From: CAZFBA01 sp964517135 | GTDB lineage: Bacteria > Cyanobacteriota > Vampirovibrionia > JBFMGH01 | Assembly (NCBI GenBank): GCA_964517135.1 | Contig: CAZFBA010000005.1 | Span: 62,001 to 126,000, forward strand | DNA: 64,000 nucleotides | Reading direction: 5' to 3' | Part shown: positions 37,198-45,299 of the stretch, one piece after another | Layout: the number at the start of each line of letters is the position of its first letter | Numbering within the stretch: position 1 is the stretch's first letter | Notes under the pieces: model-generated | What the model saw: only the letters and a program-made list of their open reading frames with translations | Told to the model about the DNA's origin: nothing | Database searches by the model: none | Translations under genes and position numbers: made by a program

Positions 37198-37830
37198 TCA
37201 CTCTTGATCACGACAAAAAGGGCAGAACTCTTCATTTTGCTTACCTAGAGTGACACCACAACGCATACAAACAGGAAAACCTCTTTGTTTCTTATATAAT
37301 TTTAGTTTAGCATCTCGCTGCATAACCAGTTTAAGCTTGTTTTTGATATCTTCATCAAAATCAAGTTGCGCAATTGTATCTTCTATAAAGAGTTCCTGTT
37401 TTTCTGATAATTTAAGATTATCAATATTAAAGTCATCCTCATGTTTAACCTGTTCAAAAGTCTTTAATTCTGGCATTAATTGAATATTTTCGCTTGTTAC
37501 TTCAGCCCAGTATTTAGTTGAGAAGACTATATTTTCTACTCTAAGACCTATTTGAGAGGCCATAACATTAAGTTTATCCAGCAAATGTATTTTAACCATA
37601 TTAAGTTCCTGGCATGCCATGGCAGATTTTGCAGCTACATAAAGAATAAGACCTTTCTGTGTTCTCACAAGCCTGTGTGGTCTGGAGTCCTTACCAGTTT
37701 TGCCCTGTGCAATTTCAGACCAGTAGTTCATAATCATGAGCTCTTTTAATCTTACGTCAATCCCCAATCGTTTAGTAACAGAAGGTAAAAGGTTTTCAAT
37801 ACTTGTTAATTTACTTCGTTTTTTGCTCAT
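37198..37830 (-). CDS. dciA: DciA (DUF721) helicase-loader-like protein with C-terminal zinc ribbon
   Basis: A 210-residue protein whose first 110 residues match DUF721/DciA (YWSEIAQGKTGKDSRPHRLVRTQKGLILYVAAKSAMACQEL), the ancestral operator of DnaB helicase loading. After a charged linker it ends in two CxxC pairs (CMRCGVTLG ... CPFCRD), a small zinc ribbon. The ATG at 37830 is used; a TTG one codon earlier is also open. It overlaps the end of recF by 20 bases, so translation is coupled, and it lies between recF and gyrB beside the inferred origin, which supports a replication role. Confidence 0.85.
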   Translation of the reverse strand: MSKKRSKLTSIENLLPSVTKRLGIDVRLKELMIMNYWSEIAQGKTGKDSRPHRLVRTQKGLILYVAAKSAMACQELNMVKIHLLDKLNVMASQIGLRVENIVFSTKYWAEVTSENIQLMPELKTFEQVKHEDDFNIDNLKLSEKQELFIEDTIAQLDFDEDIKNKLKLVMQRDAKLKLYKKQRGFPVCMRCGVTLGKQNEEFCPFCRDQE

Positions 37831-38974
37831 CAACCACTTTTCCCTTCTCTATCTTAATAATATCAACGTCTTTAAGCCAGCAACTATCAAAAGAATCAAG
37901 ATCGGTAGTAGTAACAATTGTCTGGTGGGCATTTTCAATGCTATCAAAAAGATACTTTTGCCTTTTTAAATCCAGTTCTGCCAGGACATCATCAAGCAAA
38001 AGAACCGGTTCTTTGCCGAGAGAATTTTTAATCAGTTCCTGTTCAGACAGTTTAAGAGATAGAACAACCGTTCTTTGCTGGCCCTGAGAAGCATAAATTT
38101 TGGCTTCTCTTTCATTCAGGTAAAAATTTATATCATCTCTATGCGGTCCTACAAGCACCTGTGATTTTACAATTTCTTCTTCTATTTTATTGTTTATTTG
38201 TTGCAGGTATTTGCTTTTTATTTCTTCTATTGTCGGCAATTTATGCTCAAGACAGAGAAAAGAAAATCCTAAAGTGCTTTCATAGGCTATTGTCAGAGAA
38301 TCTTCTTCGTTAGAAATCTGGAGGCATTTTTTTTGCGCATATGGATAAATTTCCTTAAGAAATCGCTCTCTCAGATATATAAGATTACTGCCAGATGTTG
38401 CTATTTGTTCATTCCATGAATCAAGCATACTTAACTGCATTGAGCTCAGGTTATTTACATGACCATTAAAAGTCTTTAAGTAAGCTTGTTTCTGTTGTTT
38501 TATCCTGCTATAATTCTGAAACTTATCATAATAAGCTGGATAAAGTTGACATATAGAGGTATCAATCCATTTCCTTCTGTCTTTAGGTGCCCCACGTAAA
38601 AGTAATAAGTCGTCTACTGAAAAGCTTACAGCAATAAGACTACCTAAAAATTCCTTATATGATTTCTTTTTAACTTTATTTAATTTTAGAATTTTTGCCT
38701 GTCCTGGGCTAATAACAACATCTACTTCTGAACAAGAGCCATTCATTTGATCTACAGTAGCATTAACAAAGGCATGAGGCATACCCCACATAACATATTC
38801 AGTATCAGTTGAGGCTCTTGGAGAGTTCAATGTTGCAAGAAAATATATTGCTTCAATCAAATTCGTTTTTCCCTGTGCATTATCGCCTACAATAACCGTT
38901 TTAGGCTTGCTAAACAATAACTTTAACTTTTCATAATTACGAAAATTTATTAAATTAAGGGCTTTCAAGTACAT
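37811..38974 (-). CDS. recF: RecF recombination/repair ATPase
   Basis: A 387-residue SMC-like ATPase that helps load RecA at single-strand gaps. Walker A is VGDNAQGKTNL (29-39), the ABC signature region is SQGQQRTVVLSLKLSE (about 310-325), and Walker B is PVLLLDDVLAELD (about 336-348). The N-terminus MYLKALNLINFRNYEKL is classical. The ribosome site is weak. It is separated from upstream dnaN by a strong terminator and by a copy of the hairpin repeat, so it probably has its own promoter or relies on read-through. Confidence 0.96.
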   Translation of the reverse strand: MYLKALNLINFRNYEKLKLLFSKPKTVIVGDNAQGKTNLIEAIYFLATLNSPRASTDTEYVMWGMPHAFVNATVDQMNGSCSEVDVVISPGQAKILKLNKVKKKSYKEFLGSLIAVSFSVDDLLLLRGAPKDRRKWIDTSICQLYPAYYDKFQNYSRIKQQKQAYLKTFNGHVNNLSSMQLSMLDSWNEQIATSGSNLIYLRERFLKEIYPYAQKKCLQISNEEDSLTIAYESTLGFSFLCLEHKLPTIEEIKSKYLQQINNKIEEEIVKSQVLVGPHRDDINFYLNEREAKIYASQGQQRTVVLSLKLSEQELIKNSLGKEPVLLLDDVLAELDLKRQKYLFDSIENAHQTIVTTTDLDSFDSCWLKDVDIIKIEKGKVVDEQKTK

Positions 38975-39000
38975 ACTATTTTCTTTTCACTAACTCTAAT

Positions 39001-39179
39001 AAAAGATCAGTGCATAGCTTAAAAAGGTTTCGATTTTCAAACCCAAATCCCACCCACCCTAAAGGAAGGCCTGTGGTCTCACTCCCAGGCAACGCCTGCT
39101 CGTTCAACCCATATTTTAAATTTATATTTTTTGAAAATCGAAAACAAAAAATCTGTCATTATATTTATGCATTAGTCTT
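39001..39179. repeat. hairpin-type interspersed repeat, copy A
   Basis: A roughly 180-bp element that recurs inverted at 57037-57259. Its tips are AAAGATCAGTGCATA (39002-39016) and TATGCATTAGTCTT (39166-39179), an imperfect terminal inverted repeat. Inside, GGTTTCGATTTTCAA (39026-39040) pairs with TTGAAAATCGAAAAC (39131-39145). Blocks shared with copy B include CACCCTAAAGGAAGGC (39055-39070) and CTCGTTCAACCCATAT (39099-39114). It lies between recF and the dnaN terminator. It looks like a MITE or an abundant structured element; no coding content is convincing. Confidence 0.85.
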
Positions 39180-39246
39180 AATAAAGTTTAACTCAAATAT
39201 TTTTCAGGGTCAGCAAGGTATTTCAAGAATTTTACATAAACTCATT

Positions 39247-39277
39247 AAAAAAGACCGGGGGCTTTTCTCCCGGTCTT
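39247..39277 (-). terminator. dnaN terminator
   Basis: AAGACCGGG (39251-39259) and CCCGGTCTT (39269-39277) form a perfect nine-pair stem. Read on the minus strand it ends in six T residues, 19 bases after the dnaN stop. A short T-run follows on the + strand too, but no + strand gene needs it. Confidence 0.9.
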
Positions 39278-39295
39278 CTGTCTTTTTCAGTATTT

Positions 39296-40408
39296 TTACT
39301 TGACCTGCACAGGCATAATAAGACAAAGATAATCATCATCGTCGTCAGGCTTAAGTAGTGCGGGTGCAAGGCTACCTCCAAATTCCATTTTAACGTCATG
39401 ACTTTCTAAAACCTGAAGAGCCTCAACAATAAATTTATAGTTAAAGGCTATTTTAAGCCCGCCTTCTTTAAAATCCACTTCCATGCTATCATAGGCATCT
39501 CCCATATCAGGGGTATTGGCCATTAAGTTGAGTTTATGCTTTTCAAATTCGAGTTTAATAATGTTTGTTCTTTCATTAGCCATGATAGAAGTACGCTTGA
39601 TAGAGGCTACAATATCTTCTCTATTGGCTATAGCAACTGTTTCATAGCCAGACGGTATTAATTTAGGATAATCAGGATATCTTCCTTCCAATAACCTTGA
39701 CAGCATATATCTGTCAGACAGCCTAAAAGATATTTGCCCTTCTGCAATAGCTATATAAATTTTTTCATCTTCGCTAAAGGTTGCTATTCTAAGCAATTCG
39801 TTAAGGATCCTGGTAGGTACAATAGCTGAAAGTTCTTTAGCAAGAGGTTTTTCAAGTCGTGCAATTTTTCTTGCAAGCCTGTTTCCATCTGTTGCAGCAA
39901 CTTCAAGTTCTTTTCCTTTAAAGCTAATGTATACTCCACTTAGTACATTGTTAGTTTCGAAGCTTGCAGCAGCAAATGCAGTTTGTTTAATGGAAAACAA
40001 TAAAGTTTTCAGATCAATTTCAACCTCTTCACTTTCATCTATCTTGCTTGTTTTAGGAAATTCTTCAGCAGAAATACCCATAAGCTCAAATTTTGCTTTA
40101 CCTGACATAATTTTAGCAATCAGCTTATCAGGATCAATCTCGAAGGAAACACTTTTATCAGGCAAGTTTGCTGCTATCTCTAACATTTTTTTTGCCTGAA
40201 GAGTTATTTTACCTTCTTCTGTTACCGTTGCTGGAATTATTGCCTCAATAGTTATATCAAGATCAGTTGCTACCAGTTTTAAGCTTTTTGAATCTATTGT
40301 ATCGATAAAGATATTGGCCAATATTGGTTGAATACCTTTACTGGTTGTTGCCTTTGCAACAGCATTAAGGGCATTTAAAAGACTTTCTTTTTGAACTACA
40401 AATTGCAT
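39296..40408 (-). CDS. dnaN: DNA polymerase III beta sliding clamp
   Basis: A 370-residue clamp subunit with the three repeated clamp folds. Characteristic pieces are the start MQFVVQKESLLNALNAVAKATTSKGIQPILANI, the ATDGNRLA segment near 175, the GRYPDYPKLIP segment near 245, and the C-terminal YLCLIMPVQVK (the usual LVMPMR-type end that lines the partner pocket). AAGGAGAGGGG precedes the ATG. The gene reads away from the gene-free candidate origin directly upstream. dnaA, often adjacent in other phyla, is absent here. Confidence 0.97.
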   Translation of the reverse strand: MQFVVQKESLLNALNAVAKATTSKGIQPILANIFIDTIDSKSLKLVATDLDITIEAIIPATVTEEGKITLQAKKMLEIAANLPDKSVSFEIDPDKLIAKIMSGKAKFELMGISAEEFPKTSKIDESEEVEIDLKTLLFSIKQTAFAAASFETNNVLSGVYISFKGKELEVAATDGNRLARKIARLEKPLAKELSAIVPTRILNELLRIATFSEDEKIYIAIAEGQISFRLSDRYMLSRLLEGRYPDYPKLIPSGYETVAIANREDIVASIKRTSIMANERTNIIKLEFEKHKLNLMANTPDMGDAYDSMEVDFKEGGLKIAFNYKFIVEALQVLESHDVKMEFGGSLAPALLKPDDDDDYLCLIMPVQVK

Positions 40409-40441
40409 TTCCCCTCTCCTTACAATTGATTTATCTATATC

Positions 40442-40469
40442 ATCATATCAACAAACTTGTTTGATACAA
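40442..40469 (-). promoter_or_regulatory. candidate dnaN promoter
   Basis: On the minus strand TTGTAT (40464-40469) and TATGAT (40442-40447) are separated by 16 bases, about 35 bases before the dnaN ATG. Confidence 0.4.
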
Positions 40470-41343
40470 AGAAAAAATTATCCATTTATAATCATATTAC
40501 ATGATCCTCATACTTATAATAATTTATTTATATTAATAGATGTAGCAGGGGAATAAAATAATTGTAGAAAACCCGGCAAACCTGGCTAATAGGTTAAAAG
40601 TAGCTTGTTCAAAAGTTGTTTATAAACTGTCGATAACCGGTGTTTTTTTCTACAGGTGGTTTTTTTTAAACAGGTTGCTTAAACAGTTATTCAGGGCATG
40701 TTGACAGCTTTTCTACAGGTTTTCTACATGGTGTTACATGTCTTTTGCTTATTGAACAAGCTGAAGTGCATGCCAGTCTTTGTTCTTCAGTTATTATTTC
40801 ATGTAAAAAGTTTATTTGTCATGTTTTTGGGTTTATTGTGTTTTTCTTTTGGCTCTCCTTCATGGTGTTTGTCTTTTCTTAATCATGCAAGTATTTTTGT
40901 TCAAAAGGTTATGGATAGTTATGGTTTTGTTTTCCTTTTATTTATCATGGTTTTGTTGTGACTTATTCATGGAAGTTCAGCTGTGGCATGGCTTCAGGCT
41001 AGGCAACATATACGTTAATAACATTATACCATACTAAACAATATGTGGTATAGTGCCATATACTAACGGATAAAAGCAATATACTGAAGAAGCTTAACTC
41101 CTCTTCAACAGGGCATGTTCAATAATTCTTATGGTTGTACTGAATTAGTTCTTTTTGTTGTATGCCATTGTGGTGCTTGTTCTTTCAAAGATCCTCATAT
41201 ATTACTCTGTTGTTGTGCATGTAGTTTAATTGTTTATGGAAGCTGAAAACCTGATTGAACAAAGCTTTAGCAGTTGTTGTTTTTGTTTTTTGTCTTAACA
41301 ATTTTGTTACAAAAATAGATTTATCCTTTTGTGCCAGTGTAAA

Positions 41344-41368
41344 CAAAAAGAGCAACCCTGTGGTTGCT
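41344..41368 (-). terminator. terminator of accD-accA
   Basis: AGCAACC (41351-41357) and GGTTGCT (41362-41368) form a seven-pair stem followed on the minus strand by TTTTT, 27 bases after the accA stop. Confidence 0.8.
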
Positions 41369-41394
41369 TCTCTTTGTCTGTTTTTAAGCTTTTA

Positions 41395-42360
41395 TTATTC
41401 TATAATTTGCCCCATTCTTCTGAATTTGTTATATTTTTCCTCTTTTATTTCTTCTGTGGTTAAATTTTCTAGCTCTGTAAGTGCTTTAATAATTGTATTT
41501 TTGATATTATATGCAATTTGTTCAGGGTCATTGTGAGCTCCACCGAGGGGTTCTTTTATTGTGCCATCAGAAATGCCCAGCTTTAAAAGGTCTTCGGCAG
41601 TTATTTTCATGGCTTTTGCTGCTTCAGATGCTTTTAGAGCGTCTCTGAAAAGAATGGAAGCGCATCCTTCTGGTGAGATGACTGTATAGTAAGCATGTTC
41701 GAGAAGGTATATTCTGTTGGAGACAGCTAACCCCAGTGCACCTCCAGAGCAGCCCTCTCCTGTTATGATAGCCACAAATGGAACAGTAAGGTTGGCCATT
41801 TCTCTGAGGTTGAATGCAATTGCTTCTCCCTGGCCTGTCTGCTCAGCTTTTAGCCCCGGGTATGCTCCTGGCGTGTCTATAATTGTTACAATAGGTATAT
41901 TAAACTTATTGGCGTGATAAAATAATCTCAGAGCTTTTCTATAGCCTTCAGGGTGAGGCATTCCAAAATTGTGTTCAAGATTTTCTCTTGTGCTGTTGCC
42001 TTTTTGAGTACCAATAAGCATAACAGGACGGCCGTTGATTTTACCAAGGCCACCAATAACAGCTCTATCATCAGTACCATGCCGGTCTCCATGGAGTTCT
42101 ATCCAGTTATCAGTCATAAGACTTATGTAGGTTTTGAATGTTGGTCTTTTGGGATGTCTTGCTATTTGAAGTCTTTGGGTCGGTTGAAGATTTGTATAGA
42201 GTTCTTGTTTAAATGTTTCTGCTTGTTTTTCAAGCGTTTCTATTTGCTCTTCAAGATTTATACCTGTCTCATCGCTTAAGCTTCTTAATTCTTCTATTTT
42301 TGTTTCAATTGTATGAATAGGTTTTTCGAATTCCATTGATGTTGTGGGACGTTTTTCCAT
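41395..42360 (-). CDS. accA: acetyl-CoA carboxylase carboxyltransferase subunit alpha
   Basis: A 321-residue subunit that, with AccD, transfers the carboxyl group from biotin to acetyl-CoA to give malonyl-CoA for fatty acid synthesis. The crotonase-like core has TYISLMTDNWIELHGDRHGTDDRAVIGGLGKI, the oxyanion-hole region GEGCSGGALGLAVSNRI and the MLEHAYYTVISPEGCASILFRDA loop. The coiled N-terminus (about 15-60) is typical. It begins two bases after accD, with AGGAAATT inside the end of accD as ribosome site, so subunit synthesis is coupled. Confidence 0.97.
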   Translation of the reverse strand: MEKRPTTSMEFEKPIHTIETKIEELRSLSDETGINLEEQIETLEKQAETFKQELYTNLQPTQRLQIARHPKRPTFKTYISLMTDNWIELHGDRHGTDDRAVIGGLGKINGRPVMLIGTQKGNSTRENLEHNFGMPHPEGYRKALRLFYHANKFNIPIVTIIDTPGAYPGLKAEQTGQGEAIAFNLREMANLTVPFVAIITGEGCSGGALGLAVSNRIYLLEHAYYTVISPEGCASILFRDALKASEAAKAMKITAEDLLKLGISDGTIKEPLGGAHNDPEQIAYNIKNTIIKALTELENLTTEEIKEEKYNKFRRMGQIIE

Positions 42361-42362
42361 TG

Positions 42363-43292
42363 TTAATTTCCTGCTGTTGCTTCTTGTGCTTCTTTTTCTT
42401 TCTGTACAAAAGTTTGACCGGGTTTATGCAAGTCAAAAAGGTCTGAAAGTGTCTTTTTAAGTTCACATCGGTGGCATATCATATCTACCTGTCCGTATTT
42501 AAATAAATAATGGGCAGTCTGAAAGTCTGAGGGCAGCTTTTGTCTTATAGTTTGTTCTATAACACGCCTGCCGGCAAAGCCTATTCTGGCATCTTTCTCT
42601 GCTATTAGTATATCTCCCAGCGTTCCATAACTAGCAGTAACACCACCAAAAGTTGGTTCAGCAAGAATGGATATATATAAAAGCTTTTTTTCATGCATTC
42701 TGGCCAGGGCACAACTTGTTTTGGCCATTTGCATAAGACTTAAAATACCTTCTTGCATTCTGGCGCCACCTGAAGAGCTAATTGTAACAAGGGGTACTTC
42801 CCTTCTGATAGCTTCTTCTATGAGCCGTGTTAGTTTTTCTCCAACGACAGAGCCCATGCTGCCACCCATGTATGAGAAGTCCATTATTCCCAGTGCGAGG
42901 TGGTGGCCATTTATGAATCCAAAGCCTGTTACAATAGCTTCAGCAAGTTTTGTTTTGCTAAAAGCTTCTTCCTGTCTGTCTGTATATTTCATTGTGTCGT
43001 AAAAACCCAGTGGGTCTGCGGGTTTTATGTGTGCATTGATTTCTTCAAAAGAGTTTTCATCCACAAGATGAGCGATTCTATCCTGTGCTCCAACCCGAAA
43101 ATGGTAGTCACACTCCGGGCATACCATATAGTTTTTCTTTAGTTCCTTCTTTGGTATAGATTTTTGACAGTAATTACACTTTTTCCATAGTTTTTTGACT
43201 TCTTCGTCTGTTAATGGAATGTCTCCAATCTTGATATCGCTCGCTTTAGCTTTATTATTTTTTCTTTTTGCAAACCAGTCTGCTAAAGTCAT
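42363..43292 (-). CDS. accD: acetyl-CoA carboxylase carboxyltransferase subunit beta
   Basis: A 309-residue partner of AccA. The N-terminal zinc ribbon has Cys pairs in CNYCQKSIPKKELKKNYMVCPECDYHF (about 39-65), and the catalytic core has ISSSGGARMQEGILSLMQMAKTSCAL and ASYGTLGDILIAEKDARIGFAGRRVIEQTI. Length is normal. It starts the accD-accA pair, 19 bases after the stop of the LPS-transport gene upstream, so all may be read from one promoter. Confidence 0.97.
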   Translation of the reverse strand: MTLADWFAKRKNNKAKASDIKIGDIPLTDEEVKKLWKKCNYCQKSIPKKELKKNYMVCPECDYHFRVGAQDRIAHLVDENSFEEINAHIKPADPLGFYDTMKYTDRQEEAFSKTKLAEAIVTGFGFINGHHLALGIMDFSYMGGSMGSVVGEKLTRLIEEAIRREVPLVTISSSGGARMQEGILSLMQMAKTSCALARMHEKKLLYISILAEPTFGGVTASYGTLGDILIAEKDARIGFAGRRVIEQTIRQKLPSDFQTAHYLFKYGQVDMICHRCELKKTLSDLFDLHKPGQTFVQKEKEAQEATAGN

Positions 43293-43311
43293 GATTTAAG
43301 GATACTCCTAA

Positions 43312-45138
43312 TTAGTAATTCATGTCTACACCAGGATGCAGGATCTTCATTCGGTCGAAATTTAGGGCCGATCTACCTGAACCCAGGAATAAGTCAAGTC
43401 CAAAAGTAGAGCGTTTCCGGGCTATATCATAGCCAATTCTAAACTTGAAGTCTTCCGGGCCTACTCTAGCATAAAATTGATTTTCCGTCGAAAGCTGGGG
43501 TTCTGCTCCATCCCTGGAGAGATTTAAACTTCTTATGTTACCTATGCTGAGGAAATTAGTTATTTTGAAGTCACCTGCTAGAATCAGGTTGCTTGTCCCT
43601 CTTACAAATTCGTCAAAAACAAAGGGGGTATCTCCCCATATACCTGCATGAAGATATGATGTTGTAAGATCCAATCTCCCCAGATTCCAGTCAACACGGG
43701 GGCCTCCTCTTACAATTGCGTATGTGTCTCCTGTGCCGTAAGCTGCAACATTAAATTGAGATTGTAATCTGAGTTCTACATAGTCTTTAAAATGAAGTAT
43801 AGGTTTTTCACTTATTATATTACCCTGAAGTTGAACTCTCGGGGTTGCTATACCGTCGTTAACATCACGAGCAATACCACTTCCAAACCTTGTGAAGATG
43901 TTGTGATTGAGAACTTTGCCTATTTTTCTTTCATCAACAAGCTCAGCAAGGTAAAGAGGTCGGTACAACCCTGTTCCCAGAAAACCGTTATCAGGGTATT
44001 CATTAACGGTATACTTGATTTTAGTTGTATCTTTGTACAATTTCTGTTCGCCTTTAACTACAAGCCTGTTACCTGTAGTGGTATAAGCGATATCAGTTTT
44101 GTTTATGGGGGATCTGAAGCGGGCTATGCCACCACCCCCAATTGAACCATCACGCCCAAAGGCAGAAACCACAGGAGAGATACGCAGAAAAGAGCTTTTT
44201 GGTAGGTCTAAAGTCAGACTCGGGCCAAAATAAATGCCTCCTATGCTTTTATTATAACCTACTTCAGGAAGCATTGCTTCTACAACCTTTGCGTTTTCAC
44301 CGACAGTAAGAGTTAGTCTCGGTATGGTTGCTATTTTTAGCTTGCCTACATAAATCTTTGCGTTTTTAACGATAAGGTTGTTGGTTTGTTTTGCACGGTC
44401 AAGTTCTATTTCTTTTGCAACAATTTTATAGCGAGGATCTTTGCTGTCAGGGTCTTTGGGTTCAACTGTAGTATGACCTGGTATTTTTCCTCCAAGTTCT
44501 TTAGGTTTATATTCACTAACAGACAGTGATACGTCTGCATTTTCCTGGTTTAGAATAGCCTGACCTTCTTTTAGTTCAATATATTCCGGGTATAAATTTG
44601 CTTCATTGGCTTTCATTCTTATTTTGCTTATTACGGCATTTGGGTTATCTACCAGGGCAGACTTTTTGGTTAGATCTATTTTAGCAAAATCTCCGTTTAT
44701 AAGCTTGCCTTCTTTTATAATTCTTAAGTTGCCTTCTGCTGTTATATATTGTTCTTTTTGGTAGTATGTAATCTTATCTGCGACAAGTTCTGCCTTCTGT
44801 TCAGCTACAACAACCTTTGCGGATCCTGTGGCAACAAAGGTGTCATTCTCCTGTATGTATTCCAGTTTATCGCTTATCAGATCAACAACAACAGCACGGG
44901 CTGAAAGGGTTTTGTTTTGAGAGGCTTCTTCTTCTTTTGCTGTTGTCTCGTCTAGTTTTGCTGCCTCTATAGTTGTTAAATCTTCTGCTTTTGCAACTTC
45001 TAGAGCTTTTTGATATTCTATTTTGTCTGGTTTTTCAGCCAAAACTGACGTATTTTTCTCTGCATAAATACAGTTTGAAAAGGTTATGCATATTAATGTT
45101 GCTAAGATGTATGCTTTTAAATTGTTTTTAATGTTCAT
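43312..45138 (-). CDS. LptA/LptD-like outer-membrane LPS-transport protein
   Basis: A 608-residue exported protein. A signal peptide (1-27, MNIKNNLKAYILATLICITFSNCIYA) is followed by an alanine/glutamate linker, an OstA/LptA jellyroll (about 80-190: DLISDKLEYIQENDTFVATGSAKVVV ... AEGNLRIIKEGKLINGD), and a C-terminal half of alternating hydrophobic strands ending in the aromatic MNY, as beta-barrel proteins often do. It is shorter than E. coli LptD (about 780) and lacks an obvious cysteine set. It most likely places lipopolysaccharide or a similar glycolipid in the outer membrane; a pure LptA role is less likely given the barrel. Confidence 0.78.
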   Translation of the reverse strand: MNIKNNLKAYILATLICITFSNCIYAEKNTSVLAEKPDKIEYQKALEVAKAEDLTTIEAAKLDETTAKEEEASQNKTLSARAVVVDLISDKLEYIQENDTFVATGSAKVVVAEQKAELVADKITYYQKEQYITAEGNLRIIKEGKLINGDFAKIDLTKKSALVDNPNAVISKIRMKANEANLYPEYIELKEGQAILNQENADVSLSVSEYKPKELGGKIPGHTTVEPKDPDSKDPRYKIVAKEIELDRAKQTNNLIVKNAKIYVGKLKIATIPRLTLTVGENAKVVEAMLPEVGYNKSIGGIYFGPSLTLDLPKSSFLRISPVVSAFGRDGSIGGGGIARFRSPINKTDIAYTTTGNRLVVKGEQKLYKDTTKIKYTVNEYPDNGFLGTGLYRPLYLAELVDERKIGKVLNHNIFTRFGSGIARDVNDGIATPRVQLQGNIISEKPILHFKDYVELRLQSQFNVAAYGTGDTYAIVRGGPRVDWNLGRLDLTTSYLHAGIWGDTPFVFDEFVRGTSNLILAGDFKITNFLSIGNIRSLNLSRDGAEPQLSTENQFYARVGPEDFKFRIGYDIARKRSTFGLDLFLGSGRSALNFDRMKILHPGVDMNY

Positions 45139-45299
45139 TCTTGTGTTTTGCTAAAAAAGTTCTTTAAAAGTTTTGTTTTATTAAGTTTTTTTACTGTTTT
45201 TAAAGCTATATTAACCTGAATAATGTAGTATAACACACTTTAATACATGGATATAGAATTAAGTTGTAAATATAAAAAGTTTTATTAACTTTACTTCCT

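Larger units (their letters stand above)
40409..41394. other. candidate chromosomal replication origin (oriC)
   Basis: A 986-base gene-free stretch upstream of dnaN. It contains an AT-rich core (about 40470-40550), then three copies of TTTTCTACA (40646-40654, 40708-40716, 40719-40727), one base different from the cyanobacterial DnaA box TTTTCCACA, and a TTATCCATT at 40478. Base composition changes here: in 40441-40500 I count 10 C and 3 G, in 40561-40620 9 C and 13 G, and genes on the two sides differ the same way. A TATACCA/TGGTATA inverted repeat lies at 41025-41052. The open frames in this region translate to T-rich hydrophobic nonsense. Origin identity is inferred. Confidence 0.65.

Noticed and set aside
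39010..39303. 97-codon + strand frame between recF and dnaN
   Set aside because: It reads through the hairpin repeat and the dnaN terminator and has no ribosome site.
40698..41037. Two overlapping + strand open frames of 73-87 codons in the origin region
   Set aside because: They translate T-rich DNA into Phe/Leu/Val/Cys strings, lack ribosome sites and overlap each other; more likely chance frames in the candidate origin.
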